Under the pieces are notes generated by a model, which had not been told where the DNA came from, did no database searches, and saw nothing but the letters and a program-made list of their open reading frames with translations. The position numbers were made by a program, and so were the translations under genes. 64,000 nt of DNA, from NCBI RefSeq assembly GCF_035621135.1, contig NZ_CP141728.1:1240001-1304000 (forward strand), given 5' to 3'. Shown in pieces: positions 45,349 through 52,562 of this stretch. Position 1 is the first letter of the stretch; every line of letters begins with the position of its first letter. Source of the stretch: Sinanaerobacter sp. ZZT-01. GTDB lineage: Bacteria > Bacillota > Clostridia > Peptostreptococcales > Anaerovoracaceae.

Positions 45349-46095
45349 TTACGCTATGCGTATTATAGATAACGTATTTACGCTGTTGCGCTGCTGAAAA
45401 ACATTGGCATTCGGTATATAGTTATACACTACAAGAGATAGTTCTGTATTGGCGGAAAACTGTGCAATGAATGTTGTGATAAATAAAGGTCCATTAGATG
45501 GAAATGCTATAGAGGGTTGATAGATTGTTCCGTTTGCTGTTATCGCAGTATTAAGAATTTGGATGCTACCTGTCACGTTAATTCGGTATGAAACTTGGTA
45601 TACACCAGCTTCAGAAATCGTATAAATAGTGTTGTCTGAATTTTTTGTAATATTAGAAAAAAATTGGAAATCAGGCAATGCAATGACAGCTCTAGGCAAC
45701 GACGTGTCGAGTATAATATTATTAGCACCCACATTTATTCCTGCAAATGCAAAAGTGCTTGTTACACTGGGTGCAATTGGGCCTTGCTCGCCTGTCGGAC
45801 CAGGCTCACCTGCGATACCTTGGGCTCCCTGAGGACCTGCTGGACCAGGCTCACCTGCGACACCTTGGGCTCCCTGAGGACCTGCTGGACCAGGCTCACC
45901 TGCGACACCTTGGGCTCCCTGAGGACCTGCTGGACCAGGCTCACCTGCGACACCCTGGGGCCCTATGGGTCCTATGGGACCTGTGACGCCCTGGCGTCCT
46001 CGAGGACCTGGCGGACCTTCTACGCAACAGTAATAGCCCGCATTGCAACAACAGCTTCCATAGCAAGCGTTGCATTTTTTACATCTATAATCCAT
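45349..46095 (-). CDS. BclA-like collagen-repeat exosporium protein
   Basis: The 248-aa protein has three parts. Residues 1-26 hold eight cysteines, including CCC and CC, suited to disulfide cross-linking. Residues ~27-108 are a collagen-like Gly-X-Y run starting [10 protein letters not shown]. Residues ~112-248 form a C1q/TNF-like trimerisation domain ([12 protein letters not shown] to [10 protein letters not shown]) like the BclA C-terminus. Such proteins form the hair nap of the exosporium. A sigma-K-like promoter lies upstream, supporting late mother-cell expression. The central part contains 45-base tandem repeats. Confidence 0.88.
   Translation of the reverse strand: MDYRCKKCNACYGSCCCNAGYYCCVEGPPGPRGRQGVTGPIGPIGPQGVAGEPGPAGPQGAQGVAGEPGPAGPQGAQGVAGEPGPAGPQGAQGIAGEPGPTGEQGPIAPSVTSTFAFAGINVGANNIILDTSLPRAVIALPDFQFFSNITKNSDNTIYTISEAGVYQVSYRINVTGSIQILNTAITANGTIYQPSIAFPSNGPLFITTFIAQFSANTELSLVVYNYIPNANVFQQRNSVNTLSIIRIA
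45800..45960 (-). repeat. 45-bp tandem repeats encoding [15 protein letters not shown]
   Basis: Three nearly identical units start at 45800, 45845 and 45890, and a partial fourth starts at 45935. Each encodes 15 residues, five collagen triplets. Copy number is expected to vary among strains. Confidence 0.92.
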
Positions 46096-46143
46096 TTATA
46101 TTAATCTCCATTCTGTATAGGCACACCTTATGATGCCCCATTT

Positions 46144-46171
46144 TAGTATATGTCTAATCACATGATTATGT
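46144..46171 (-). promoter_or_regulatory. Sigma-K-like promoter with overlapping palindrome
   Basis: On the minus strand CATATACTA (46144-46152) matches the CATANNNTA sigma-K -10 exactly, and AC stands 17 bases upstream as the short -35. The palindrome ATCACAT-GATT-ATGTGAT (46157-46174) overlaps the -35 and spacer and could bind a regulator such as a GerE- or SpoIIID-type protein. Confidence 0.5.
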
Positions 46172-46294
46172 GATATCTTGGGAATCAGATTAAAAAATCA
46201 TGTATGCTGATTTGCATGATTTTTTCCTTTATGTATGATAAAATTGAATTGATACTATTTATTTCATGTATTTCATGGTAAAGGAGTTCAAATT

Positions 46295-46657
46295 ATGAAG
46301 AGAGTATTATTTCTCTCGATAGCCATTGCTTTATTCGTCACTGGATTAGCAGCATGCAGCAATGATAAGAGAGCGACTCATATAGGCGTGAATGTTGAAA
46401 TCTTAGAAATCAATACTGAATTAAAAGGTTTTGTAGTGAAAAGCTTAGACAAAAACAGTATATTAGGTGACAAGTGTTACGTCAGCTGCGAAAATCCAGA
46501 AATTTATTATATATATGCAAACAACCAGACCAGTGAAGTACAGACTTTGACCTATGAAGATTTCACTGTGGGTGATGAAATTACTGTAGATATAAAATCT
46601 GTTGAAAACAAATACACTTTAACTTACAGAGTACAGTTGCTTACGCAAAGATTATAG
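46295..46657 (+). CDS. Small lipoprotein, unknown function
   Basis: The 120-aa protein has a signal peptide and lipobox LAAC (Cys 21), followed by a beta-rich domain of about 95 residues that resembles small OB-like lipoproteins (VEILEINTELKGFVVKSLD, DEITVDIKS). AAAGGAG precedes the ATG. The function is unknown. Confidence 0.75.
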   Translation: MKRVLFLSIAIALFVTGLAACSNDKRATHIGVNVEILEINTELKGFVVKSLDKNSILGDKCYVSCENPEIYYIYANNQTSEVQTLTYEDFTVGDEITVDIKSVENKYTLTYRVQLLTQRL

Positions 46658-46705
46658 GTAGTCCGCTTTACGGTTCGAAACAGAAAGAAGAGTTAAGGAT
46701 AAACT

Positions 46706-47200
46706 ATGAAAAGAATATATCTAGACAGGCTTGAGAACAGAGGGGGTATTGGAATCTACGGAGTAGATGCAGAACTCATTCCAGCAGGCACGACACTCTA
46801 CTCCATGAGTGCGAAAGATAAAAATGCAGAATACAAAAGGTATGCTGATACGTATGATTTAAGATTTATATTTGACGATAACATTCCTGAAATTGATTTT
46901 TATACCGTACCTCATATTGATATTTTTGCACAAGACAGCTTAGGCGGGTTATTCGGCACAATTGGCCAAATAACAGATATGGAATCTGACTCTCCTATTT
47001 GCTATATCGATAAAAATAAAAATTGTTTTTTCGTTGCAGACAACTTAAAAGCATTTTTGGGTCTTCTTCCATCAGAAGAGGACTGGAAAACACACAATAT
47101 CTTCAATCACGATGTCACATTCTATCGGTCAAAAGCGGATGCCGCACGCAGCTTGGATTTTTTAGAAATCCCTCATAGCTTTGAAACTTCCTCTAGGTAA
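46706..47200 (+). CDS. Hypothetical protein, 164 aa
   Basis: The soluble acidic protein contains LENRGGIGIYGVDAELIPAG near the start and SPICYIDKNKNCFFVADNLKAFLGLLPSEEDW in the middle. The latter looks like an SMI1/KNR4-like surface, but I cannot assign a family. It lies 48 bases after the small lipoprotein gene, with AAGGA before the ATG. Confidence 0.65.
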   Translation: MKRIYLDRLENRGGIGIYGVDAELIPAGTTLYSMSAKDKNAEYKRYADTYDLRFIFDDNIPEIDFYTVPHIDIFAQDSLGGLFGTIGQITDMESDSPICYIDKNKNCFFVADNLKAFLGLLPSEEDWKTHNIFNHDVTFYRSKADAARSLDFLEIPHSFETSSR

Positions 47201-47290
47201 TACGAAATTCAGGTGAATTATCTTGATTTCTCCTATTACTTTATATATAATTGGTAGCAATTATTTCATCCCAAAGAGGTTTCGAATATT

Positions 47291-47374
47291 ATGAAAAATG
47301 ACAACAACCGTACGACGGAAGCATTACTCGATACGGCAAAACACCAAATGATGAAAGCATACCTTTCTCTCTAG
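47291..47374 (+). CDS. Possible 27-aa leader-type peptide
   Basis: A short frame (MKNDNNRTTEALLDTAK and so on) begins 11 bases after AAGAGG. Its last codons form the 5' arm of the following terminator (47358-47398), an arrangement seen in attenuation leader peptides. It could equally be a chance frame. Confidence 0.3.
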   Translation: MKNDNNRTTEALLDTAKHQMMKAYLSL

Positions 47375-47402
47375 CGGGACAAGGGGATGCTTTTTTGGTT
47401 TT
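47358..47402 (+). terminator. Terminator-like hairpin upstream of the CNNM/CorC gene
   Basis: AAAGCAT with ATGCTTT, and inside ACCTT with AAGGGG, followed by a T-run, 70 bases before the CNNM/CorC gene. Confidence 0.6.
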
Positions 47403-47469
47403 TTTAAAAATTGTCAATACTATAAAATACAGTAAGTAATTTAGTCTAATTAGGAGGACTGATAAAAAA

Positions 47470-48726
47470 ATGAACGATAACAGTTTTATTCCCATTATTA
47501 TTTTAGCCTGTATGATTTTAATGTCATCATATTTTTCCGCAACAGAGACAGCATTTTCATCTATGAGTAAAATTCGATTGAAAAATAAAGCAAGCAAAGG
47601 AAATAAGAAAGCATCACTGGTGCTGGAACTTGCGAAAGATTATGATAAGATTTTATCTACCATATTAATTGGAAATAATATTGTAAATATTGCATCTGCA
47701 TCTTTATCTACCGTTTTGTTTGTATCATATTTCGGTGATGCGGGGGTTACGATTTCAACCATCGTAATGACAGTTTTAGTGCTGATATTCGGTGAAATTT
47801 CACCAAAGAGTCTTGCAAAAGAAGCACCTGAAAGCTTTGCAATGTTTTCTGCGCCTTTTCTTAAAATTCTATCTGTATTTCTCATGCCTCTTAATCGAAT
47901 ATTCATACTGTGGAAACGGCTTCTGTCTCAACTTATTAAAGTACGAGATAGTAAAGCAATTACTGAGGCGGAATTAATCACCATTGTGGAAACAGCAACG
48001 CAAGACGGAGGAATTCAGCAAGATGAAGGAGATCTGATTCGAAGTGCAATAGAGTTCAATGATTTAGACGTGATCGATGTTTTTACTCCTCGTACCAAAA
48101 TGGTTGCTGTAGAGGAAAAAACAAGTGAAAATCAAATTCGAGATATTTTTATAGAGAGCGGCCTCTCAAGGCTTCCCGTCTACCGAAATAATATTGACAG
48201 CATTATCGGCGTGATCCACCTTAAAGACTTATATAACAATCCGAGCTGTACCATATCAGAACTTATAAAACGCCCTCTCTTTGTACCGGATAGCATTAAA
48301 ATACCGAAATTAATGCGCTTGATTCAGGAAAGCAAGTCTCATCTAGCTTTCGTGACCGACGAATACGGCGGAACGCTTGGGATCGTTACTTTAGAAGATA
48401 TTATTGAAGAATTAGTCGGTGAAATTTGGGACGAGCATGATGAAGTAGTCAAAGAATTTGAACAAATTTCAGAGCATGAATACCGGATAAATGGCAGTGC
48501 AAGCCTTGATAAAATGTTTCGACTTCTTAATATCGATCAAGAAGAACCGGATGCCGCTACAGTGAATGGCTGGATTATTAAACAGCTTGGACGCATCCCT
48601 GTTGAAGATGATTCCTTTGATTTTGAAAATTTACGTACAACTGTAATTTCTGCAAACGGTAAAAGAGCAACACAGATCATGGTTACCGTTTTACCAAAAG
48701 AAATTGATTTAATTTTAAAGGATTGA
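47470..48726 (+). CDS. CNNM/CorC (hemolysin C) family membrane protein
   Basis: The 418-aa protein has an N-terminal DUF21 domain of three to four helices (residues ~5-190), a CBS pair (VFTPRTKMVAVEE to GTLGIVTLEDIIEELVGEIWDE, residues ~205-325) and a C-terminal CorC_HlyC domain. This family exports Mg2+ or Co2+ and senses Mg-ATP through its CBS pair. GGAGGA precedes the ATG. The true substrate, Mg or Co, is not determined by sequence. Confidence 0.93.
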   Translation: MNDNSFIPIIILACMILMSSYFSATETAFSSMSKIRLKNKASKGNKKASLVLELAKDYDKILSTILIGNNIVNIASASLSTVLFVSYFGDAGVTISTIVMTVLVLIFGEISPKSLAKEAPESFAMFSAPFLKILSVFLMPLNRIFILWKRLLSQLIKVRDSKAITEAELITIVETATQDGGIQQDEGDLIRSAIEFNDLDVIDVFTPRTKMVAVEEKTSENQIRDIFIESGLSRLPVYRNNIDSIIGVIHLKDLYNNPSCTISELIKRPLFVPDSIKIPKLMRLIQESKSHLAFVTDEYGGTLGIVTLEDIIEELVGEIWDEHDEVVKEFEQISEHEYRINGSASLDKMFRLLNIDQEEPDAATVNGWIIKQLGRIPVEDDSFDFENLRTTVISANGKRATQIMVTVLPKEIDLILKD

Positions 48727-48728
48727 AC

Positions 48729-48757
48729 TTGACGCCGCTAAAAAAAACTGCTACTAT
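48729..48757 (+). promoter_or_regulatory. Promoter of the third cobalamin riboswitch
   Basis: TTGACG (48729-48734) and TACTAT (48752-48757) with a 17-base spacer, 20 bases before the riboswitch. Confidence 0.75.
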
Positions 48758-48777
48758 GAATTTAAAAGTTAAATAAC

Positions 48778-48958
48778 TATTTTATGTTCCGATGAAAGAA
48801 TCGGCTAAGAGGGAAACAGGTTTAACGCCTGTGCGGTCCCGCCGCTGTAAATGATGAGCCTTTTCCATACACTGCAATGACAGAGTATCCACTGAAGCCA
48901 TGCTTTGGGAAGGAGGAAACAGGCCTTGATTCATGAGCCAGAAGACCTGCATAAAATA
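48778..48958 (+). ncRNA. Cobalamin riboswitch upstream of an Rpn-like fragment
   Basis: Blocks GGGAAACAGG, ACGCCTGTGCGGTCCCGCC, GCTGTAA, CACTGAAGCC and TTGGGAAGG lead to the B12 box GAGCCAGAAGACCTGC at 48935-48950. A perfect nine-base closing helix joins TATTTTATG (48778-48786) to CATAAAATA (48950-48958). The promoter at 48729 and terminator at 49033 make it a complete attenuator, but no obvious cobalamin gene follows. Confidence 0.95.
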
Positions 48959-49032
48959 AGAAACAGCCTGACGGGATATTCAGCAGTTGTTTGAAACATT
49001 TCTTTTTATGGTTTTATAGACAGTAAATGCGG

Positions 49033-49062
49033 ACTGTAGCTATTTTATGGCTATAGTTTTTT
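49033..49062 (+). terminator. Attenuator terminator of the third cobalamin riboswitch
   Basis: ACTGTAGC (49033-49040) pairs with GCTATAGT (49050-49057, one G-U), followed by six T. Confidence 0.8.
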
Positions 49063-49147
49063 GTGTTTAAAAATAATTTTTAAACTAAATTAATATCGAA
49101 ACAATTACTATCTGCATAGCAATAACTTAGATAAAGGAGTATAAAAA

Positions 49148-49450
49148 ATGATAAATATAATGAACTATTTAAGAAATCTATGTGAGGAAAAGCAACAGGC
49201 AGCTCAAAAAATCGCTTCCAACGACAGAGTTTATCACTGGCGTCAAAACTTCTCAATGAATACCGAGTATGATAAAGGTTTAAAAGACGGCATTGAATTG
49301 GGTTTACACCAAGGGATCAAACAGGGAGCTGAAAAAGCTAGTCTGCAATTGAGAGAAGAAATGGCAGAGAAACTGATTCAATTTGGATTGAATAAAAATG
49401 AAGTTTGCAGCCTTACCGGGGTTTCTCTGACTTCTGCATCCGGCCATTAA
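49148..49450 (+). CDS. Rpn-family (recombination-promoting nuclease) C-terminal fragment
   Basis: The 100-aa product carries the GLKDGIELGLHQGIKQGAEKA coil and the following EEMAEKLIQFGLNKNEVCSLTGVS segment typical of the C-terminus of Rpn/transposase-like proteins. The PD-(D/E)XK nuclease domain that should come first is absent, with only ~45 residues before the coil. AAAGGAG precedes the ATG. It is either a truncated remnant or a short stand-alone variant, and it is the only gene downstream of the third cobalamin riboswitch. Confidence 0.6.
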   Translation: MINIMNYLRNLCEEKQQAAQKIASNDRVYHWRQNFSMNTEYDKGLKDGIELGLHQGIKQGAEKASLQLREEMAEKLIQFGLNKNEVCSLTGVSLTSASGH

Positions 49451-49464
49451 AAGTATTCTATATA

Positions 49465-49506
49465 AAAAAATCTTGCAATGAAGAGACCCGTATTGCAAGA
49501 TTTTTT
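49465..49506. terminator. Bidirectional terminator between Rpn-like fragment and coaC
   Basis: A perfect 15-bp stem (49465-49479 with 49492-49506) with A- and T-runs lies between two convergent genes. Confidence 0.9.
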
Positions 49507-49508
49507 AC

Positions 49509-50051
49509 TTATTTACTCATTATTGCTTTTTTTACTGCTTCAACGATCACGGAGACATCCGCCATTGCACCTTTCCCCAAATCACCGCAAGCTAGCAGTG
49601 CCTCTTTTGGTTCAATTAATTGATAACCAAATCGCTGCAGCTTTTGCAAGTTATCCTGTACAATCGGATTTTCATACATATTTGTATTCATCGCAGGAGC
49701 AAGCAGAATCGGTTTATCCCGCACAGCCATCATGACCGTAGAAAGAAAGTCATCTGCAATTCCTGCCGCAAGCTTTCCAATCATATTTGCAGATGCTGGC
49801 GCAATGACGCATACTTCCGCTCTCTTCGCAAGGGAAATGTGCTTAATTTCACTCGGGACAATTTCCTCAAACATATCAGTGTAAACCTTTCTTTTTGTCA
49901 AAGATTGAAAGGTCAGCGGCGTAATGAACTTCACTGCACTTTCTGTCATAATCACATCAACGCTGTATCCATCCTTTGTAAGCTGATTCGCAGCATCCGC
50001 AGCTTTATATGCAGCAATGCTTCCGGTCACTCCCAAAAGTACATGCTTCAT
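49509..50051 (-). CDS. coaC: Phosphopantothenoylcysteine decarboxylase CoaC
   Basis: The 180-aa flavoprotein decarboxylates phosphopantothenoylcysteine to phosphopantetheine in coenzyme A synthesis. Marks are LGVTGSIAAYKAADA, the ASANMIGKLAAGIADDFLS substrate region and PALNTNMYENP-like APAMNTNMYENP. I start at 50051, with GGAGGG seven bases before; an ATG at 50069 precedes the site. The coaB end overlaps or abuts it. CoaB and CoaC are separate proteins here, unlike the fused Dfp of most bacteria. Confidence 0.92.
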   Translation of the reverse strand: MKHVLLGVTGSIAAYKAADAANQLTKDGYSVDVIMTESAVKFITPLTFQSLTKRKVYTDMFEEIVPSEIKHISLAKRAEVCVIAPASANMIGKLAAGIADDFLSTVMMAVRDKPILLAPAMNTNMYENPIVQDNLQKLQRFGYQLIEPKEALLACGDLGKGAMADVSVIVEAVKKAIMSK

Positions 50052-50065
50052 GGTCGTTCCCTCCT

Positions 50066-50773
50066 TCATTTTCTGTCCTTTCCTTTGTCCAATTTTTCAA
50101 GCAACCGCATACTGATTTTTTCTGCAATTTCTTCTCTTGTTGCCATAGAATCATAAGTTTTGTCTTCGTGAATCAAATACCCAGCATGCTCGGTCGCATG
50201 AATCTCCTTTAAATCATTTGCTAAAACAAAGGTACATTTGTTTTTAAGCAGAAGATTGTGCCCAACATTGATTAGTTCTTCTCTCGCTACATCACTCAAA
50301 AGTTTGAATCCGATTAAGATCGTTTTTGGATTCCATTTTTTTATGGATTGAATAACCTTAGGCGTTTTTTCCATAACGATAACAAGGTCTTCAATTTCAG
50401 AACTTATTTTTTTACTGCTGTCTAATGCTTTGCCTTCTTTTAATGCTTGAGTCGTTGTCACCTCTTTGACCGTATAATCGCTGACTGCCATCGAATGAAT
50501 AACACCATCGATTTCCTCGGTTTCAAGAAGGTGTCTTAGGTTCTCCTCAAGCTCTTTCACCCCTTGTATCGGAATGGAAATCACATTCTGTCCAACGGGA
50601 GGTTCTGCCCGAAGTCCATGTAAATAATACAAAGTCTCTATGTTTTCTCCGTAATTCTTTAAAATAGTTCTGCCGATGGTATTCCCTAATCTCCCCGTTG
50701 ATGTATTCGTAATAGAACGCACATCATCTATTCGTTCTGTCGTCCCTCCGGCCGTTATGATTAGCTTCATCAA
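50066..50773 (-). CDS. coaB: Phosphopantothenate-cysteine ligase CoaB
   Basis: The 235-aa enzyme couples cysteine to 4'-phosphopantothenate. The N-terminus ITAGGTTERIDDVRSITNTSTG is the nucleotide-binding motif; further on are HSMAVSDYTVKEVTT and ILIGFKLLSDV (the conserved K of CoaB). Stand-alone CoaB usually uses CTP or ATP; I cannot tell which. It lies directly upstream of coaC and forms a two-gene operon with it. Confidence 0.93.
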   Translation of the reverse strand: MMKLIITAGGTTERIDDVRSITNTSTGRLGNTIGRTILKNYGENIETLYYLHGLRAEPPVGQNVISIPIQGVKELEENLRHLLETEEIDGVIHSMAVSDYTVKEVTTTQALKEGKALDSSKKISSEIEDLVIVMEKTPKVIQSIKKWNPKTILIGFKLLSDVAREELINVGHNLLLKNKCTFVLANDLKEIHATEHAGYLIHEDKTYDSMATREEIAEKISMRLLEKLDKGKDRK

Positions 50774-50864
50774 AATATCCTTCCTATCCTTTATTTCTCT
50801 GCTTTATTTACTTTTATTTTATCATAAATGTGATTTAATACCCATTTTTTCTATAATATTTTTC

Positions 50865-50893
50865 TTGTACTTTTTTTTGCCCTATGTTACTCT
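50865..50893 (+). promoter_or_regulatory. Probable promoter of the hydrogenase-maturation leader
   Basis: TTGTAC (50865-50870), 17-base spacer, TACTCT (50888-50893); the -10 is weak. It lies 25 bases before the structured leader. Confidence 0.45.
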
Positions 50894-50917
50894 TAAAACA
50901 TAAAAAATCGTTCTGAG

Positions 50918-51058
50918 AGTACAAGGGTTCGTCCCGAGTAGGAAGGCGACAAAAAAAACGGTTTCAGCTTCGGCGGAATTTGTTTTCTAACTAAAAAAGA
51001 AACAAGATTTATCTTGCTTCCTCGTTAGTGTTTTTTTGATTGCATGAATCCTTGTACT
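50918..51058 (+). ncRNA. Candidate riboswitch-like structured leader of the hyd operon
   Basis: AGTACAAGG (50918-50926) pairs perfectly with CCTTGTACT (51050-51058) to close a multibranch RNA. Inside are hairpin H1 (TCGTC/GGCGA, 50929-50949), hairpin H2 (AAAACGG-TTTC with GAA-TTTGTTTT, 50955-50986, capped by a C-TTCG-G tetraloop), and H3 (CTAAC/GTTAG, 50987-51028, with inner CAAGAT/ATCTTG). The 3' arm of the closing helix is also the 5' arm of the following terminator, so the two structures are mutually exclusive. I cannot match it to a riboswitch class. Confidence 0.7.
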
Positions 51059-51078
51059 TAAAAGTACAGGGATTTTTT
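51047..51078 (+). terminator. Terminator competing with the leader's closing helix
   Basis: AATCCTTGTACTT pairs with AAGTACAGGGATT (51047-51059, 51062-51074; one G-U), followed by TTTTT. It would stop transcription before the hydrogenase-maturation genes unless the closing helix forms first. Confidence 0.85.
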
Positions 51079-51206
51079 CGTTATGAATTTTCTGTAATAA
51101 AAAAAGCTTATTAAACGGTAAAGATTTGCAGCACACCCAACTATAAAAAGTAAAAATTACACTTTTGCAGATACCAACGCTAAACATATAAAGAAAGGAT
51201 TGTTTT

Positions 51207-51464
51207 ATGGAAACTAGACTGGCATTAATTGGAATCATTGTTGAGGATAAGGATTCTGTTGAAAAAATGAATGCACTTTTGCACGAATACGGCAGCTATA
51301 TTGTAGGCCGTATGGGAATCCCTTACCCAAGACGCCAGGTTTCGGTAATCAGTGTCATCATAGATGCTCCTAATGATGTTATCAGTACACTTTCAGGAAA
51401 AATCGGAATGCTTCCTCATGTCAGTACAAAGACCATATACTCGAAGGTGCCGACCATATGCTAA
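51207..51464 (+). CDS. TM1266-like iron-only hydrogenase system regulator
   Basis: The 85-aa protein has an ACT-like ferredoxin fold with TRLALIGIIVEDKDSVEKMNALLHEYGSYIVGRMGIPYP and VISVIIDAPNDVISTLSGKIGMLPHVSTKT, which define the TM1266 family found with [FeFe]-hydrogenase genes. The role is presumed regulatory but undemonstrated. It overlaps hydE by seven bases, so the four genes form an operon. Confidence 0.9.
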   Translation: METRLALIGIIVEDKDSVEKMNALLHEYGSYIVGRMGIPYPRRQVSVISVIIDAPNDVISTLSGKIGMLPHVSTKTIYSKVPTIC

Positions 51465-52561
51465 ATTTCATGCAGGGTAAACAGCTCATTGATACTCTTT
51501 TTAAAGAAAAAAGATTGGACAATACTTCTTTTCAGTTATTAATTGAAAGCGTTTCTCCATTAAGTCAAACCCTACAAGAAGAAACCTCTTCTCTTTCAAT
51601 GGAGCTGTCGTCTTATCTCTTTGAGAAGGCCAGAGAAGTTACTGCAATCCATTTTCAAAATCATATTTATAAACGGGGTTTAATTGAATTCACAAACTAC
51701 TGTCAAAATGACTGCTATTATTGCGGTATTCGAAGAAGCAATGGCAATGCATCACGCTACCGATTAAATAAGCAAGCAATTTTGGAATGCTGCGAGCAGG
51801 GCTATATACTCGGTTTTCGAACCTTTGTGCTGCAAGGAGGCGAGGACCCCTACTATACGGACACCATCTTGACTGATATAATCTCTTCAATCAAAAACAG
51901 ATATTCGGATTGTGCTATCACACTCTCCTTAGGGGAAAAAAGCAAGGAAAGCTTTCTCTCTTATTTTAATGCAGGAGCAGATCGATATCTGTTAAGACAT
52001 GAGACAGCAGATGAAACACACTATAGCAAGCTGCACCCTTCTATTCAGAAATTAGAAAGCCGCAAGCAATGTCTGTTGAATTTAAAGGAAATTGGTTATC
52101 AGACCGGAACCGGATTTATGGTAGGTTCTCCTTATCAGACTACGCAGACATTGGTTGAAGATTTGCAGTTTATTCACGAATTACAACCTCATATGGTAGG
52201 AATCGGTCCATTTTTACCTCATCACCAGACTCCGTTTGCAAACAAGTCCGCCGGGAGCTTACAAAGAACGCTATGTTTAATTAGCATTCTGCGCTTTATG
52301 CTTCCCACTCTCTTAATTCCTGCCACGACTGCGCTGGGCACAATCCATCCGAAAGGCCGTGAACTCGGTATTTTAGCAGGTGCCAACGTAGTTATGCCAA
52401 ATTTATCTCCGCTCAGCATACGCAAAAAGTATATGCTGTATGATAATAAAATTTGTACAGGGGAAGAAGCAGCAGAATGTCAAGGCTGCCTTTCAAACCG
52501 TATGAACAACATTGGCCGTATCCTAGTTATAGATCGGGGTGATGCCCCGGAAAGGAATTAA
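51458..52561 (+). CDS. hydE: [FeFe]-hydrogenase maturase HydE (radical SAM)
   Basis: The 367-aa radical SAM enzyme carries the cluster motif CQNDCYYC and FVLQGGEDPYYT, TLSLGEKSKESF, RHETADETHYSKLHP and TGTGFMVGSPYQTTQTLVEDL typical of HydE. It converts an organometallic cysteine-containing precursor during assembly of the H-cluster [2Fe] unit. GAAGG precedes the ATG. It ends one base before the hydG start. Confidence 0.95.
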   Translation: MLNFMQGKQLIDTLFKEKRLDNTSFQLLIESVSPLSQTLQEETSSLSMELSSYLFEKAREVTAIHFQNHIYKRGLIEFTNYCQNDCYYCGIRRSNGNASRYRLNKQAILECCEQGYILGFRTFVLQGGEDPYYTDTILTDIISSIKNRYSDCAITLSLGEKSKESFLSYFNAGADRYLLRHETADETHYSKLHPSIQKLESRKQCLLNLKEIGYQTGTGFMVGSPYQTTQTLVEDLQFIHELQPHMVGIGPFLPHHQTPFANKSAGSLQRTLCLISILRFMLPTLLIPATTALGTIHPKGRELGILAGANVVMPNLSPLSIRKKYMLYDNKICTGEEAAECQGCLSNRMNNIGRILVIDRGDAPERN

Positions 52562-52562
52562 A

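Noticed and set aside
45664-46104. Plus-strand open frames across the collagen-like gene
   Set aside because: Shadows of the repetitive Gly-X-Y codons; repeats keep all frames open.
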